26,833 nucleotides of DNA from a virus. The stretch is from the IMG/VR virus record IMGVR_UViG_3300030107_000409, positions 3,162-29,994 of that record. The stretch is one strand, 5' to 3'. Each line of letters starts with the position of its first letter. Positions within the stretch are counted from its first letter, which is position 1. The notes beneath the pieces are model-generated. The model did no database searches, was not told the origin of the DNA, and saw only the letters and a program-made list of their open reading frames with translations. The position numbers and the translations under genes are program-made. Shown one piece after another: positions 11,859-21,438 of this stretch.

Positions 11859-14333
11859 TTAAACTATTGTAAGTGTTCTGTTTGCAGGTACAGTAACTGT
11901 TTTATTAGCTGCAACTGTCATTGGTCCTGGGAAGAATGCGTTGTTATCCCCATGTATTGTCCAGTCATCACTAACTGTTGCTGGACATTCAAATCCTCGA
12001 CCTGTGATTTGATTAACACTAACTAAACCTCCACCAGCTGTTGTTACAGCAGTAAATGTAAGATTAGCTTCACCGTCTAGTTCTGTTGTTGTAGAACCGA
12101 TAGTAGTTAGTCTATTAGCTGTTTGGTTGTTTAGAGCTGTAATAGTACCAGATACTGTAGACCACGAAGCTACACCTGCTGTAGTAGCACTTAAAACTTG
12201 ACCGTTAGCAGCTGGAGCAGCTGAAGGTAAAGTAATCGTATAACTTGCATCACTTCCTTTATCATCTGGACATTTAATACCTACAGTTGCTGTACCGTTT
12301 GCACCACCTTCTTGAAGTGTAATCTTACCACCACTACTATTACCTCCATTTAAGATAGCTACATCGTTATTAAGGTTGATTGTTCCAGTACCGCTAGCTG
12401 TTATAACTATATCGTTATTAGCACCATCTTCAATTTCGATAGTACCTGAATTAGTACCACTATTAGTACTTAATGTTAAATCACCTGTACCATTAGTTGT
12501 AATAGTTACATCTGCATTGCTATCACCAACTTGTATCGTGTCAGCTTGTAATGTGACATCACCTGTACCGTTTGGAACTATATCAATATTAGCATTAGAT
12601 GTTGATACAATATCTTGACCATTAACATCTAAGTTACCACCTAATTGTGGAGATGTATCTCCTACTAAATCTGTAGTAATAGCAGTCCAATCTAAATTAC
12701 CACTACCATCTGTTTTTAAAACTTCATTAGCATCCCCATCATCATTTGGAAGAGTTAGTGTATAACTTGCAGCTGCACTATGAGCTGGTCCTTTTATTTT
12801 TACACCGTGACTATTATTCTCACAATTTAATTGGATAGTACCAGGATTGGTATTACCTTTAACCTCAACAAAACCAGTTCCATTAGGTGTAAGTTTAATA
12901 TTACCGTTAGTTGTACTGGTATTAATTTCCTGTGCTTGTACATCTAATGCTCCACCTAGTTGTGGTGTTGTATCTTCAACAACGTTACTTAAACCACTTC
13001 CTGCTGGAACTGTAGCCCATTTAACACCACTAGGTTCATTACTATCAGCAACTAAGACGTGGTTATTTGTACCTACACCGAGGATTGTAGGATCACCAGA
13101 CCCATCACCTACTATTATTGTACCTTTAGTAGCTAAGTCATTATTCATCACAGCACCAGCTGCATCGACGTTAGTTGCGTCAGTTACATCAGCACCATCT
13201 TCTACGTTAATCATTGTACGTAGATTAGCTGGTGTTATCTCTTCTACAACACCTGCACCAGATGAATCTCTACCTAAAACTCTATCAGTTGCTGATACAT
13301 TCTGCATCTTAGCATATGTAACTGCATCAGCTTGAATAGTTGCAGCTGCTGTCTTATTTGCAGTACCATCAAATGAACCAGAGTTCCAAACTACATCTCC
13401 AGTAGAAGCTATAGTCCTACCTGTTGCAAGTGCAGTTGCTGTATCTGCATTACCTGTAAGATCGCCAGTTACATCACCAGTTATATCACCTGTAATATTA
13501 CCTGTAACATTACCAGTTATAGTACCAGATGCATTAACAGTTGTGAAGGTACCAGCTGCAGCCGAATTAGCTCCAATAGTAGTTCCGTCAATAGCACCAC
13601 CATTGATGTCAGCTGTAGCTATAGTTCCATTTGTAAATGTTCCTGCAGCTGCGGAGTTAGCTCCAATAGTAGTACCATCTATAGCCCCTCCATTAATATC
13701 AGCTGTAGCTATAGTTCCTGTTGTGAAGGTACCAGCTGCTGCTGAAGATGCTCCGATAGTTGTGCCATCAATAGCACCTCCATTTATATCAACTGTTGCA
13801 TGGGTTGAAGTACCTGCTACATTTAATGTACTATCTAATGTAGTAGCACCTGTGACATCTAGTGTTCCAGCTATATCTATATTAGTATCTAATTTAGCAC
13901 TTGTTATTGCGTCATCAGCTAAATCTTCTGTTTGTATTATCTTTTCTTGTTGCTCATGAATACCAAATAAAGCTTGCTCTATATTAGCATTCAAATCACC
14001 AGCACGAATAGAGGATCCAGCTGCAAAGACAGCTTTAGGATCTTCATCACCTGATGCTTTACCAACCGTTGTTTCTCTATAAACCCTTACGGTTACTCCA
14101 GTTACAGGAGCACCTTGATAAGTCCCACTTTCTACTTGTAAACCAGCTGTAGGGGAAGTTGTATTAAAAACTATTTTAGCTGGATTAGTAGTAGCTGTAT
14201 ATTTAGTTGTCGCTTGCGTTACTCCGTTAAGAGAAACCTTTACATCTTCAGTTTGTAAAACAGGGAAGTCATAAGTAAATTCTAGATTTTGACTATTTAC
14301 ACTCCCACCGTTATCTTTATAAGTTGCAGCCAT
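11859..14333 (-). CDS. Tail fibre (T7 gp17-like)
   Basis: This 824-aa protein begins with a T7 gp17-type N-terminal domain that binds the tail (about 1-140: FTYDFPVLQTEDVKVSLNG, VRVYRETT, FAAGSSIRAGDLNANIEQAL, HEQQEKI). It is followed by a long shaft of beta repeats. Three near-identical 30-residue units containing DINGGAIDGTTIGA lie at 13543-13800. Next is a run of GNITGDITGDVTGDLTG, and two longer related units starting PQLGGALDV and PQLGGNLDV. The C-terminus (TVAANKTVTVPANRTLTIV) is a short tip like those of many marine phage fibres. T7 gp17 is 553 aa; the extra length is shaft. It recognises the host surface and follows gp16 as in T7. Several neighbouring genes probably add distal fibre parts. 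Confidence 0.93.
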   Translation of the reverse strand: MAATYKDNGGSVNSQNLEFTYDFPVLQTEDVKVSLNGVTQATTKYTATTNPAKIVFNTTSPTAGLQVESGTYQGAPVTGVTVRVYRETTVGKASGDEDPKAVFAAGSSIRAGDLNANIEQALFGIHEQQEKIIQTEDLADDAITSAKLDTNIDIAGTLDVTGATTLDSTLNVAGTSTHATVDINGGAIDGTTIGASSAAAGTFTTGTIATADINGGAIDGTTIGANSAAAGTFTNGTIATADINGGAIDGTTIGANSAAAGTFTTVNASGTITGNVTGNITGDITGDVTGDLTGNADTATALATGRTIASTGDVVWNSGSFDGTANKTAAATIQADAVTYAKMQNVSATDRVLGRDSSGAGVVEEITPANLRTMINVEDGADVTDATNVDAAGAVMNNDLATKGTIIVGDGSGDPTILGVGTNNHVLVADSNEPSGVKWATVPAGSGLSNVVEDTTPQLGGALDVQAQEINTSTTNGNIKLTPNGTGFVEVKGNTNPGTIQLNCENNSHGVKIKGPAHSAAASYTLTLPNDDGDANEVLKTDGSGNLDWTAITTDLVGDTSPQLGGNLDVNGQDIVSTSNANIDIVPNGTGDVTLQADTIQVGDSNADVTITTNGTGDLTLSTNSGTNSGTIEIEDGANNDIVITASGTGTINLNNDVAILNGGNSSGGKITLQEGGANGTATVGIKCPDDKGSDASYTITLPSAAPAANGQVLSATTAGVASWSTVSGTITALNNQTANRLTTIGSTTTELDGEANLTFTAVTTAGGGLVSVNQITGRGFECPATVSDDWTIHGDNNAFFPGPMTVAANKTVTVPANRTLTIV
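13543..13800 (-). repeat. Three tandem 90-bp repeats in the tail fibre gene
   Basis: Copies begin at 13543, 13633 and 13723 on the plus strand (period exactly 90 bases, 30 codons). Each encodes DINGGAIDGTTIGA with Asn or Ser next, then SAAAGTFT. The copies differ mainly at synonymous sites, so they are not recent exact duplications. The repeat length is a multiple of three, so gain or loss of a unit would change shaft length without a frameshift. Confidence 0.9.
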
Positions 14334-14363
14334 TTGTTAATTTTATTGTTTAGGTGGGTGGGT

Positions 14364-17300
14364 TTACCTGGTCGGTAAGATAAATTCAGGATAGGCATCA
14401 TCCGTCAATTCATCTATGTTACCTGCTTTTTGGTTATAGTCAGAATTAAGCTTTTCATATTCACGTTCTCTAATACCAGCTCTCATCTCATCAGGTAAGT
14501 TATCCTCTGCTACTCGCTTAGCTTGAGCATAAGCTTGTTGTAACCTAGAATAAATATTAGCATACTTTGCAGTATCTAATACTTCTGATGAAACTAAACC
14601 TTGTCTTTGAGCACGTATGATATTAGTAAAACCTTTAATTCCGTTATATTCTAATCTATTAGCATCTCTCATTATTTCACGTATCTTCTGTTGATAGATA
14701 CCCATTTCACCAATCTTACTGTTAATAGCAGTTATTTCATGGTTTTGTAAGACAACACCCCTTTGACTCATATTCATAGTTGGTGAACTATTAAATTCGA
14801 TATCAATAAGGAACTGACGTTCTTTAGAAGGTGCATCATGAATCTTTACTGGACCCATGTTAAACAGACGTATAAAGAAGTTCTCTTGATAACCTACAGG
14901 TTTACCATCAATAGGATCTACTACAGCAGGTAAAGCACGTTCAGGATCAAAAGCATCTAACCAAGCATTCCTATTCCGTAAGTTATTTTCAAACTCACTT
15001 CTTAGTTGTCTTAGTTGAGGATACATGAGCTTACCTAATTCGTTTCTTAAGCTACCCATCGGTACAGCATTATTTAACATACTAGATGACCACCTAGAAG
15101 CTGCTGAACCATTACCTTGTAATACATCAAACATAGGCTCTAATTGAGCTAATGTGGATCTATTGGTAAGAGCACCACCAAGAATAGCAGTTAACTTAGT
15201 ACCCATATCTTCTATCATACTAGAAGTTAAAGTATCTGTGTTATCCACAACATCAGCTGCTAAAGCTATCCAGTCTCCTATTGGACCCATCCATTCATAA
15301 CTAACTACTTTATCAGTACCAGGTACTTTACAAGTCTTAGCTTTCCATCCACTTCTAATTCTTTGTCTTTGTCTAGCCTTATCGTAATGACCTGTACCTG
15401 TGCATCTACCATCTATTGCAGCAAAGTAAGCTGCAGTAGTCATTAAACTACCTATAGCTGCTTTACCTTTAACTTCATAACGAAGCATTTGGAAGGTTTC
15501 ATTAGCAAACTCATCAACTGGTTTACCTTTACTTTGTAAGATCTCAGCAATCTCATCCATAGAGAAATCACTTACCTTCTTACGTCCTAATGGTCCCCAC
15601 ATCCTTTGATAATCTGCAGAGAATATACCCCCAGGACTCCATTTGCCAAACGTATCAATGACGTTTGCAGTAGTTCTAGGGAACCAAATAAATGATCTAG
15701 CAGCAGGGAATCGTTTAATAAACCAGTTAAAACCATCAACAATAGGTGAGTCTTGGTTAAGTGCTATTTCACTTGTGATTTTATCAACAGCTTCATTACT
15801 AATCATTCCATTAGCATCATGCCATTTATTATAGATTTCTTCAGTAGCTTTTTTAAGACTATCTTCAGTTATCTCTTCTCCAGACTGAGCTAATTTATTA
15901 TATGCTAAGTATTTAGCTTCTGTGTTAGCAACTACTGACTTAGTAAATCCGTCTAATGCTGTCATGGAGTTACCTCCAAATCTAAGAACAGGATCTGTTG
16001 ACAATGCATCTAGATCTTCAAAGATGTTAAGAAGCATCTTAGCTCCATCTTCACCTTCTGCACTAGAAGCATCAGCAAATGCTCGTAATGCATCTAAACC
16101 TTTTTCAGTCTTAACTGCAATATCGCTACGCATAACGTAACTAACATCTTTAGGATTGGTTGAAGCTTTCCTAAATACAAGCCTCATATGTTGGAATGCT
16201 TGTTGTAAAGTATTGTCTAATGCAAAGTGAGCAACCATAGCTTTCTTAGCGTTAGCTAGATCACCCTCTGCAACGGCTCCAAACACGGTTGCAGTACCTC
16301 TACCTAGCAAACCAGTCAAGTTACCAGCAGCAGCCCTCATAGGCGTTCCTAGAGCTGATAGAGCAGAGTTAAATAAATTACTCCACATTGCCTTATTGAT
16401 AATTGAAGGTACTTCAGGGTTAAGGTCAACAATTGCTTTCTTAAATACTCCTAAATTCTCACCAGCCCATCGATGTAATTTAAACAAAGAGTCTACATCA
16501 CCATCAGTGAACTCATTAGCGAGTAATAAAGGTTTAAGGAATTCAGGATTCTCTCTTGCTACAGTCTTTAAAGTTTCAGTCCACTCTTTAGCTTGTGGTA
16601 TAAGTTCAGTTAATCTACTGTTTGTATTAGCTAATATAGTATCAGCAGCTGCATTGATGACTTCTTTATCACCAGTTTCAACAGCTTGCTTCCAGGCATT
16701 CATATGAGACATCAAGGAATTAGCTTCAAAGTTAGCTAAACCTTTCTCTACCATTAATACTTCTAATCTATCAGCCATTAAGTCAATAGCTCTATTTATA
16801 GAAGCACCTTCTTCCATTAGTCTAACACCTTCAGACATGTCAGCTACTTGTCCAGCTTCAGAAGTTACAAGATAAGCTCTTGCTTTCTGAGCATCAAGGT
16901 CTATCATCTGTGCTTTTAATTGCTTAATTGCACTAGATATACCTTTCTTACCTACAATTCTGATAGCAGATTCATCAACTGATCTCTTGAATTCATCTAA
17001 TAGACCAATGATTTCATCAGGTGATACTCTAGGATGTAGTAATGTAGCTGCTAATTTCTTACCAGCTTCATCCATTATCTTAGATGAGATAAGTTTATTG
17101 GATTTAAGCCTCTTACTAAAAGACCCTCCTTCCTTTAACTGCTGTGTTAATTCACTAACTAAGGTTCTTTTACTTAGATTCTCTAGTTCAATGCCTTCTT
17201 TACGTGCAGCTTCATGGATAAGATTACCTATCCTACCCCATGCAGAATCAATATTATTTTGAATCTGTGCAGCATCAGATTGAGCACCAACGATACCATC

Positions 17301-18317
17301 AGCATCTTTAGTACGAACTAATGTTTCACCTTCATCATAAAGATTCCAATCAATAGGATCTTCACCTCTACTTATATAATATTCATTAAGTAAGTTAAGT
17401 TCCTTTTCTTTACGTGCATAGTTTCTAAGAGTAGCATCCTCTATAGGGTTATCAGAGAACTTGATATCTGTAAATTCATCTTTAGCTAAGTCATTGATAT
17501 TCTTATTACCACCTTTAGCTGCAGTGAATTTAGCTGCACGTTTCATGCTTCTACCAGCACCTGTTAAGTAAGCTGCACCTTCTACTATGCTTGATAGCAT
17601 ACCAAAGATAGCACCCTCATTTACATTCTTAGCTCGTTTCTCTCCAGGGGAATCATCATCAGTTGTAGCAATACTATTAGGTATCCATTGGAATGTCTTA
17701 GGCCAATACTTCTTTAAAGTACCTAATAAGTTATCATCCTTTTGATTCTGTTCTGCTACATAATCAACTAAGCCACCAGTACCTATATCGATACCAAACT
17801 TAGACATGTATTGAAATGATTTTCTGTTACCTAAAGTTCTTAACCATTTTGGTCCTAAACCTCCAGCTGCTTGTAGTTTAGTACCAGCTTGAATAGCCAT
17901 ACCTCTTAAACCTAGTGAGGGGATTACTAGACCTGATATGTTACGAACTGCTGTAGTTACTTTATCTTCATACTCAGGTAGCTTAGGTACATTAAAACCT
18001 GTAGCTAAGTTGTAAGCATCTGTTAGTGTATCAAGAAGACCAACAGCAGGGGCTATACCTTCATATAAGTTCTTAGGCATACCAACCATAGTACTTTGAG
18101 CTATATCCTGTATAGCTCCTGTAACTCCTGGTCTTGGTACAAAGCCTTCCTCCCCAACGGGTATGTATCCTTCCGTAGAAGGTTGTTGTGTTTGTGTAGG
18201 TTCTACTGGAACATCCGTAGGTGCTCCTTCATCTTCAGATAAAAAGGCATTAGCTTCATCAAGCAAATTTTCTATTTCATCTTCAGATGGTAGTTCTACA
18301 TTAAGTTCTTCGTCCAT
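14364..18317 (-). CDS. Internal virion protein D (T7 gp16-like ejection protein)
   Basis: The 1317-aa size is almost that of T7 gp16 (1318 aa), and it sits in the gp15-gp16-gp17 position. In T7 this protein forms the inner core and is ejected to build a channel through the cell envelope. The N-terminus here is acidic and proline-rich (MDEELNVELPSEDEIENLLD) and then helical. I see no SLT-type transglycosylase motif (no E-S-x-x-x-P or GxMQ-like signature), which T7 gp16 carries at its start. Glycine- and alanine-rich amphipathic segments occur at about 650-700 (LGTPMRAAAGNLTGLLGRGT) and around 950-970 (AAIGSLMTTAAYFAAIDG). The C-terminus is charged and helical. It starts two bases after the gp15 stop. 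Identification relies on size, order and general character. Confidence 0.88.
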   Translation of the reverse strand: MDEELNVELPSEDEIENLLDEANAFLSEDEGAPTDVPVEPTQTQQPSTEGYIPVGEEGFVPRPGVTGAIQDIAQSTMVGMPKNLYEGIAPAVGLLDTLTDAYNLATGFNVPKLPEYEDKVTTAVRNISGLVIPSLGLRGMAIQAGTKLQAAGGLGPKWLRTLGNRKSFQYMSKFGIDIGTGGLVDYVAEQNQKDDNLLGTLKKYWPKTFQWIPNSIATTDDDSPGEKRAKNVNEGAIFGMLSSIVEGAAYLTGAGRSMKRAAKFTAAKGGNKNINDLAKDEFTDIKFSDNPIEDATLRNYARKEKELNLLNEYYISRGEDPIDWNLYDEGETLVRTKDADGIVGAQSDAAQIQNNIDSAWGRIGNLIHEAARKEGIELENLSKRTLVSELTQQLKEGGSFSKRLKSNKLISSKIMDEAGKKLAATLLHPRVSPDEIIGLLDEFKRSVDESAIRIVGKKGISSAIKQLKAQMIDLDAQKARAYLVTSEAGQVADMSEGVRLMEEGASINRAIDLMADRLEVLMVEKGLANFEANSLMSHMNAWKQAVETGDKEVINAAADTILANTNSRLTELIPQAKEWTETLKTVARENPEFLKPLLLANEFTDGDVDSLFKLHRWAGENLGVFKKAIVDLNPEVPSIINKAMWSNLFNSALSALGTPMRAAAGNLTGLLGRGTATVFGAVAEGDLANAKKAMVAHFALDNTLQQAFQHMRLVFRKASTNPKDVSYVMRSDIAVKTEKGLDALRAFADASSAEGEDGAKMLLNIFEDLDALSTDPVLRFGGNSMTALDGFTKSVVANTEAKYLAYNKLAQSGEEITEDSLKKATEEIYNKWHDANGMISNEAVDKITSEIALNQDSPIVDGFNWFIKRFPAARSFIWFPRTTANVIDTFGKWSPGGIFSADYQRMWGPLGRKKVSDFSMDEIAEILQSKGKPVDEFANETFQMLRYEVKGKAAIGSLMTTAAYFAAIDGRCTGTGHYDKARQRQRIRSGWKAKTCKVPGTDKVVSYEWMGPIGDWIALAADVVDNTDTLTSSMIEDMGTKLTAILGGALTNRSTLAQLEPMFDVLQGNGSAASRWSSSMLNNAVPMGSLRNELGKLMYPQLRQLRSEFENNLRNRNAWLDAFDPERALPAVVDPIDGKPVGYQENFFIRLFNMGPVKIHDAPSKERQFLIDIEFNSSPTMNMSQRGVVLQNHEITAINSKIGEMGIYQQKIREIMRDANRLEYNGIKGFTNIIRAQRQGLVSSEVLDTAKYANIYSRLQQAYAQAKRVAEDNLPDEMRAGIREREYEKLNSDYNQKAGNIDELTDDAYPEFILPTR

Positions 18318-18319
18318 AG

Positions 18320-20587
18320 TTATTTGTCAGCTAATGCTTCTAGAGCATCGTTTGCTATTCTTTTTCTTGTGTTGTAATCTTCATTTGCTTTAATAATACG
18401 ATTCAGTTGGTTAGGAGTGAAACCACCTATTCCTAGCCTATTATATTGATTTAAAAGTGTTCTACCATCATTGATGCCTTCAAGAACTTCTCTCATTTCA
18501 ATATCAGTGGAAGGTATGTATTCTTTTAATTTTTTAGGATCTAAACCAAATCTTTTTACAAAATCTTTATCACCTTTATCTTGGGTATTTTCTAAATAAT
18601 CTAGTTTGGAAGTTATTAAAGTACTAGGTTGTATACCTAAGATACGAGATTTAAGTAATATATCAGGAGGAAATGTTGTTAATTTACCATCTTGTATACT
18701 TTCTACTACAGCTAAAAGTTCAGCATTTGTTATACCTTTACCATTTTCTAATACACCATTAAGATTTTTATATTCTGTAAATTCATTTATAAGATTGCGT
18801 ACTGTACGTTGAGGATTAGTACCTTTTGTTCGTTCTATTTTAGATTGCTGCATTGCTTCCCAACCAGGGAAACCACCTTGACCGTCTGAAGTTAATATTC
18901 CGTAATCTGCGTCTTCTCTATCATTAGAAGCAAATAAACCCATTTGTGTTAATTCATCTTTTAATATAGCATCTGTGGTTTTCCCTATAGTTTTACGGTC
19001 TTGTTCTGGATCATTATATACTGTTGCATAAATTTCATCTCTTCTTGCTGAAATAAAATCTCTTATCTCAGTTTGAGTTCCAGGTACAAGACCTTTACCA
19101 AGAGGTGATATATCGAATCCTAAATCAGCTTTTAATAAGTTTGTAGCAAATGTATCTGAAGTTTTTTTATCGAATCCATTTTGCTCTCTATTAGCTTCAT
19201 ATAACTCCTTATCTTTTTTCCATTTTTCAAAATCAATCTGACTCATATTCTCTACTTCATCTTCATACTGCCCAGGTCTACCTGTAGTGTTTATTTCTTC
19301 AATTCTTTCTGATTCTATTTGAGCCATGGCAGGATCATGTCTTTTAACATTTTCAAATGCTTTATATTCCGAATCACTTGTTTTACCACCGTTATTAATG
19401 TATGCACCTAATATTTCATCTTTTTGGTCTTCTGTTATATTCCCTTGTTTATAATTAACAAAACCATTTTTAAGTGCAGTTTTATTTGCAGCTAAGGATG
19501 CTTCATAAACCTCCATATTATAAGATAATATTTGTGATTCTAATACTTGCCATTTATCTGCACTATACAATAATTCTCCTTTACCAAGTTTAGCTCCTAC
19601 TTCAAAACCAGGGTATTGATCTTTATTTTTTTCAGTAACAACAATATCACCAGCTGGATGTTCAATATACCCAGATCGTATATCTGCTAATTCATGATCT
19701 TTTAACTCACCAGATACTGCTTGTCCAAATAAATTTGAATAAGTATTATCTTTACTTGATTCTTTAATTTGCCAAGAAACTTCCTGCGCAAGACCACCTC
19801 CTTGCTGTCTTCTCAAGTTAAGTCTTGTTGCAAAGTTTTGATTAGCAGAACTTAGTAAATGATTCTTTATTTTTACTTTACTTAGAACACCTTTAGTATT
19901 AGAAAACGTTGTTATTTGATCTATAAACTTTTCAGCAATTAATTCATCACTTAGATTTAACTCAGTTAATTGATCAAATAAATATCTCTCTATAAAACCT
20001 TTTTTACCTTGTGTATCATTTGTTTCTCCAAACTTTCTCCAATCTTCTTGTAGGTCTTCATTACCTTCAAATCCTTTATTAACAACTTCTATACCATTAT
20101 CTATTTTTTGTTGAGCTAAAATTTGTTGATAATAAACTATGTTTGCACCATGTTCATCTAATAAAAGTTTCCCAGCTTCAGGTGATAATCTATTAAATTT
20201 TACAGCCTCATTAACTTTATTACGAAATTCACTATAATCTTTTTTTAAATTAGATTCGTCAGTTTTCCATTTAATTAATTTAATTGCTTCAGGTTTATCT
20301 GTATCTTTTATAGTATCTAACCATTTAGCTTTAGATAATTTTAAATTTTGATCATCTTGTTTCAGCTTCCGAGCTTGTCTAGCCTCCATTACTGAACTGA
20401 CAGTTTGAGAGAAGTTAGCTAATTTACCCAGTACTTCAGGTATATCTATCCTAGCTTCTCTTTCTTGTCTGTCTCTTTCTCTTAATTGTTCATGGTATCT
20501 GTCTAATTGTTGAGACTGCCTAGCGTAGACCTTCTCTAAAGGAGTCAACCAATCGGTAACTTTCTGTGGATCATATTGTATTGTCAT
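18320..20587 (-). CDS. Internal virion protein C (T7 gp15-like ejection protein)
   Basis: At 755 aa it is close to T7 gp15 (747 aa) and occupies that position. The sequence is almost wholly charged and helical, with likely coiled coils at the N-terminus (VYARQSQQLDRYHEQLRERD) and mid-protein (NMSQIDFEKWKKDKELYEAN). There is no membrane or signal segment. In T7 the protein joins gp14 and gp16 in the inner core and the trans-envelope tunnel. Its start overlaps the gp14 stop as ATGA and has AGAGG seven bases before it. Codons look AT-rich, like the 506-aa gene. Function is assigned by synteny and size more than by motif. Confidence 0.87.
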   Translation of the reverse strand: MTIQYDPQKVTDWLTPLEKVYARQSQQLDRYHEQLRERDRQEREARIDIPEVLGKLANFSQTVSSVMEARQARKLKQDDQNLKLSKAKWLDTIKDTDKPEAIKLIKWKTDESNLKKDYSEFRNKVNEAVKFNRLSPEAGKLLLDEHGANIVYYQQILAQQKIDNGIEVVNKGFEGNEDLQEDWRKFGETNDTQGKKGFIERYLFDQLTELNLSDELIAEKFIDQITTFSNTKGVLSKVKIKNHLLSSANQNFATRLNLRRQQGGGLAQEVSWQIKESSKDNTYSNLFGQAVSGELKDHELADIRSGYIEHPAGDIVVTEKNKDQYPGFEVGAKLGKGELLYSADKWQVLESQILSYNMEVYEASLAANKTALKNGFVNYKQGNITEDQKDEILGAYINNGGKTSDSEYKAFENVKRHDPAMAQIESERIEEINTTGRPGQYEDEVENMSQIDFEKWKKDKELYEANREQNGFDKKTSDTFATNLLKADLGFDISPLGKGLVPGTQTEIRDFISARRDEIYATVYNDPEQDRKTIGKTTDAILKDELTQMGLFASNDREDADYGILTSDGQGGFPGWEAMQQSKIERTKGTNPQRTVRNLINEFTEYKNLNGVLENGKGITNAELLAVVESIQDGKLTTFPPDILLKSRILGIQPSTLITSKLDYLENTQDKGDKDFVKRFGLDPKKLKEYIPSTDIEMREVLEGINDGRTLLNQYNRLGIGGFTPNQLNRIIKANEDYNTRKRIANDALEALADK

Positions 20588-21438
20588 GGTGTAACCTCTT
20601 TAAATGTAACGTCGATTAGGTCATATCTAACACCGAAGTAACCATTTGACATTCGGACAACAGCTTCTGGAACTACTTTTATTACTTCGTCAGCCATAGT
20701 TCCGATGTATTGTTTAACTTGACCAATGTAGTTGAATTTGTAAATACCTAAACCAGATTTAGATTCACCTATTTTCTTGATGTTTTCTTTTAGACGACGA
20801 TCAGATACACCACCAGATAGCCAAGCCCCAACACCACCTGCTGCGTTAATACCTGCAATACCAGTACCTATGCCCATAAGAGAACCAGCAATACTTAAAC
20901 CATCCATCAATGCTGCCATACCAACGTTCTGCATAACAGGTTGTGGAGGTGCAAGGTCTGGGTTCCTGATTATATTGTTCTTAGCAAAGCTGTTCATCTG
21001 TTCAGCCTTAGCCATATTAACAGCCTTTTGACCAGCTTTATCTAATTCTTGTCTACTTTCTGTTAATTCATAAGCTTTACGTGAACCTTTAGCTAAGTAT
21101 TCCCCTAACTCTAGAGTACCAATTCTAGCAGCAGATCGTCCTGTTACACCACTAGTAGCTAACTTAGTAGCACCAGTGTCTTTTTGTAAAAACTTCTTCC
21201 AGGTAACTTGATCTTCCTGCAAAGCTGTTCCAATTTCCTTCTGAAATTTAACATCTAGATCACCTAAAACTTGGTTAACTGCTATGTTACTAGCATCAAT
21301 ACCCATTTCATGCATAATCCTCTCAGTACTAGTAAGACTGAGAGTTTGAAACCAATTTCGTTCTCTTTGTTCTAATTGGTATTTGTAATTTCTTCGGGCT
21401 TGCTCGTTAGCAGCCCTTGCTCCTGCTCCTAAGCACAC
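20584..21438 (-). CDS. Internal virion protein B (T7 gp14-like) with a C-terminal S74 chaperone domain
   Basis: The GTG start at 21438 gives MCLGAGARAANEQARRNY, matching the Met-Cys start of T7 gp14. It overlaps gp13 by 32 bases. Residues 1-150 are charged helices (QLEQRERNWFQTLSL). Residues 172-210 are glycine- and alanine-rich and hydrophobic (DGLSIAGSLMGIGTGIAG), fitting an outer-membrane channel segment. From 212 on, SDRRLKENIKKIG, GLGIYKFNYIG, QYIGTMADEV and VPEAV match the Peptidase_S74 intramolecular chaperone domain, including the Ser-Asp at the usual self-cleavage site. That domain normally ends tail spikes and fibres, where it helps trimer folding and then cuts itself off. T7 gp14 (196 aa) lacks it. 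The gene is followed by gp15 in an ATGA overlap. Confidence 0.9.
   Translation of the reverse strand: MCLGAGARAANEQARRNYKYQLEQRERNWFQTLSLTSTERIMHEMGIDASNIAVNQVLGDLDVKFQKEIGTALQEDQVTWKKFLQKDTGATKLATSGVTGRSAARIGTLELGEYLAKGSRKAYELTESRQELDKAGQKAVNMAKAEQMNSFAKNNIIRNPDLAPPQPVMQNVGMAALMDGLSIAGSLMGIGTGIAGINAAGGVGAWLSGGVSDRRLKENIKKIGESKSGLGIYKFNYIGQVKQYIGTMADEVIKVVPEAVVRMSNGYFGVRYDLIDVTFKEVTP

Noticed and set aside
12847-13335. Plus-strand open frame of 162 codons opposite the tail fibre gene
   Set aside because: It is a hydrophobic, low-complexity reverse reading of the repetitive fibre gene (as is the frame at 13543-13959). No ribosome site or promoter was seen and no other gene uses the plus strand.
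13543-13800. Evenly spaced repeats that might suggest a CRISPR array
   Set aside because: The 90-bp units are fully inside a coding frame, contain no spacer/repeat alternation and encode a fibre shaft motif.
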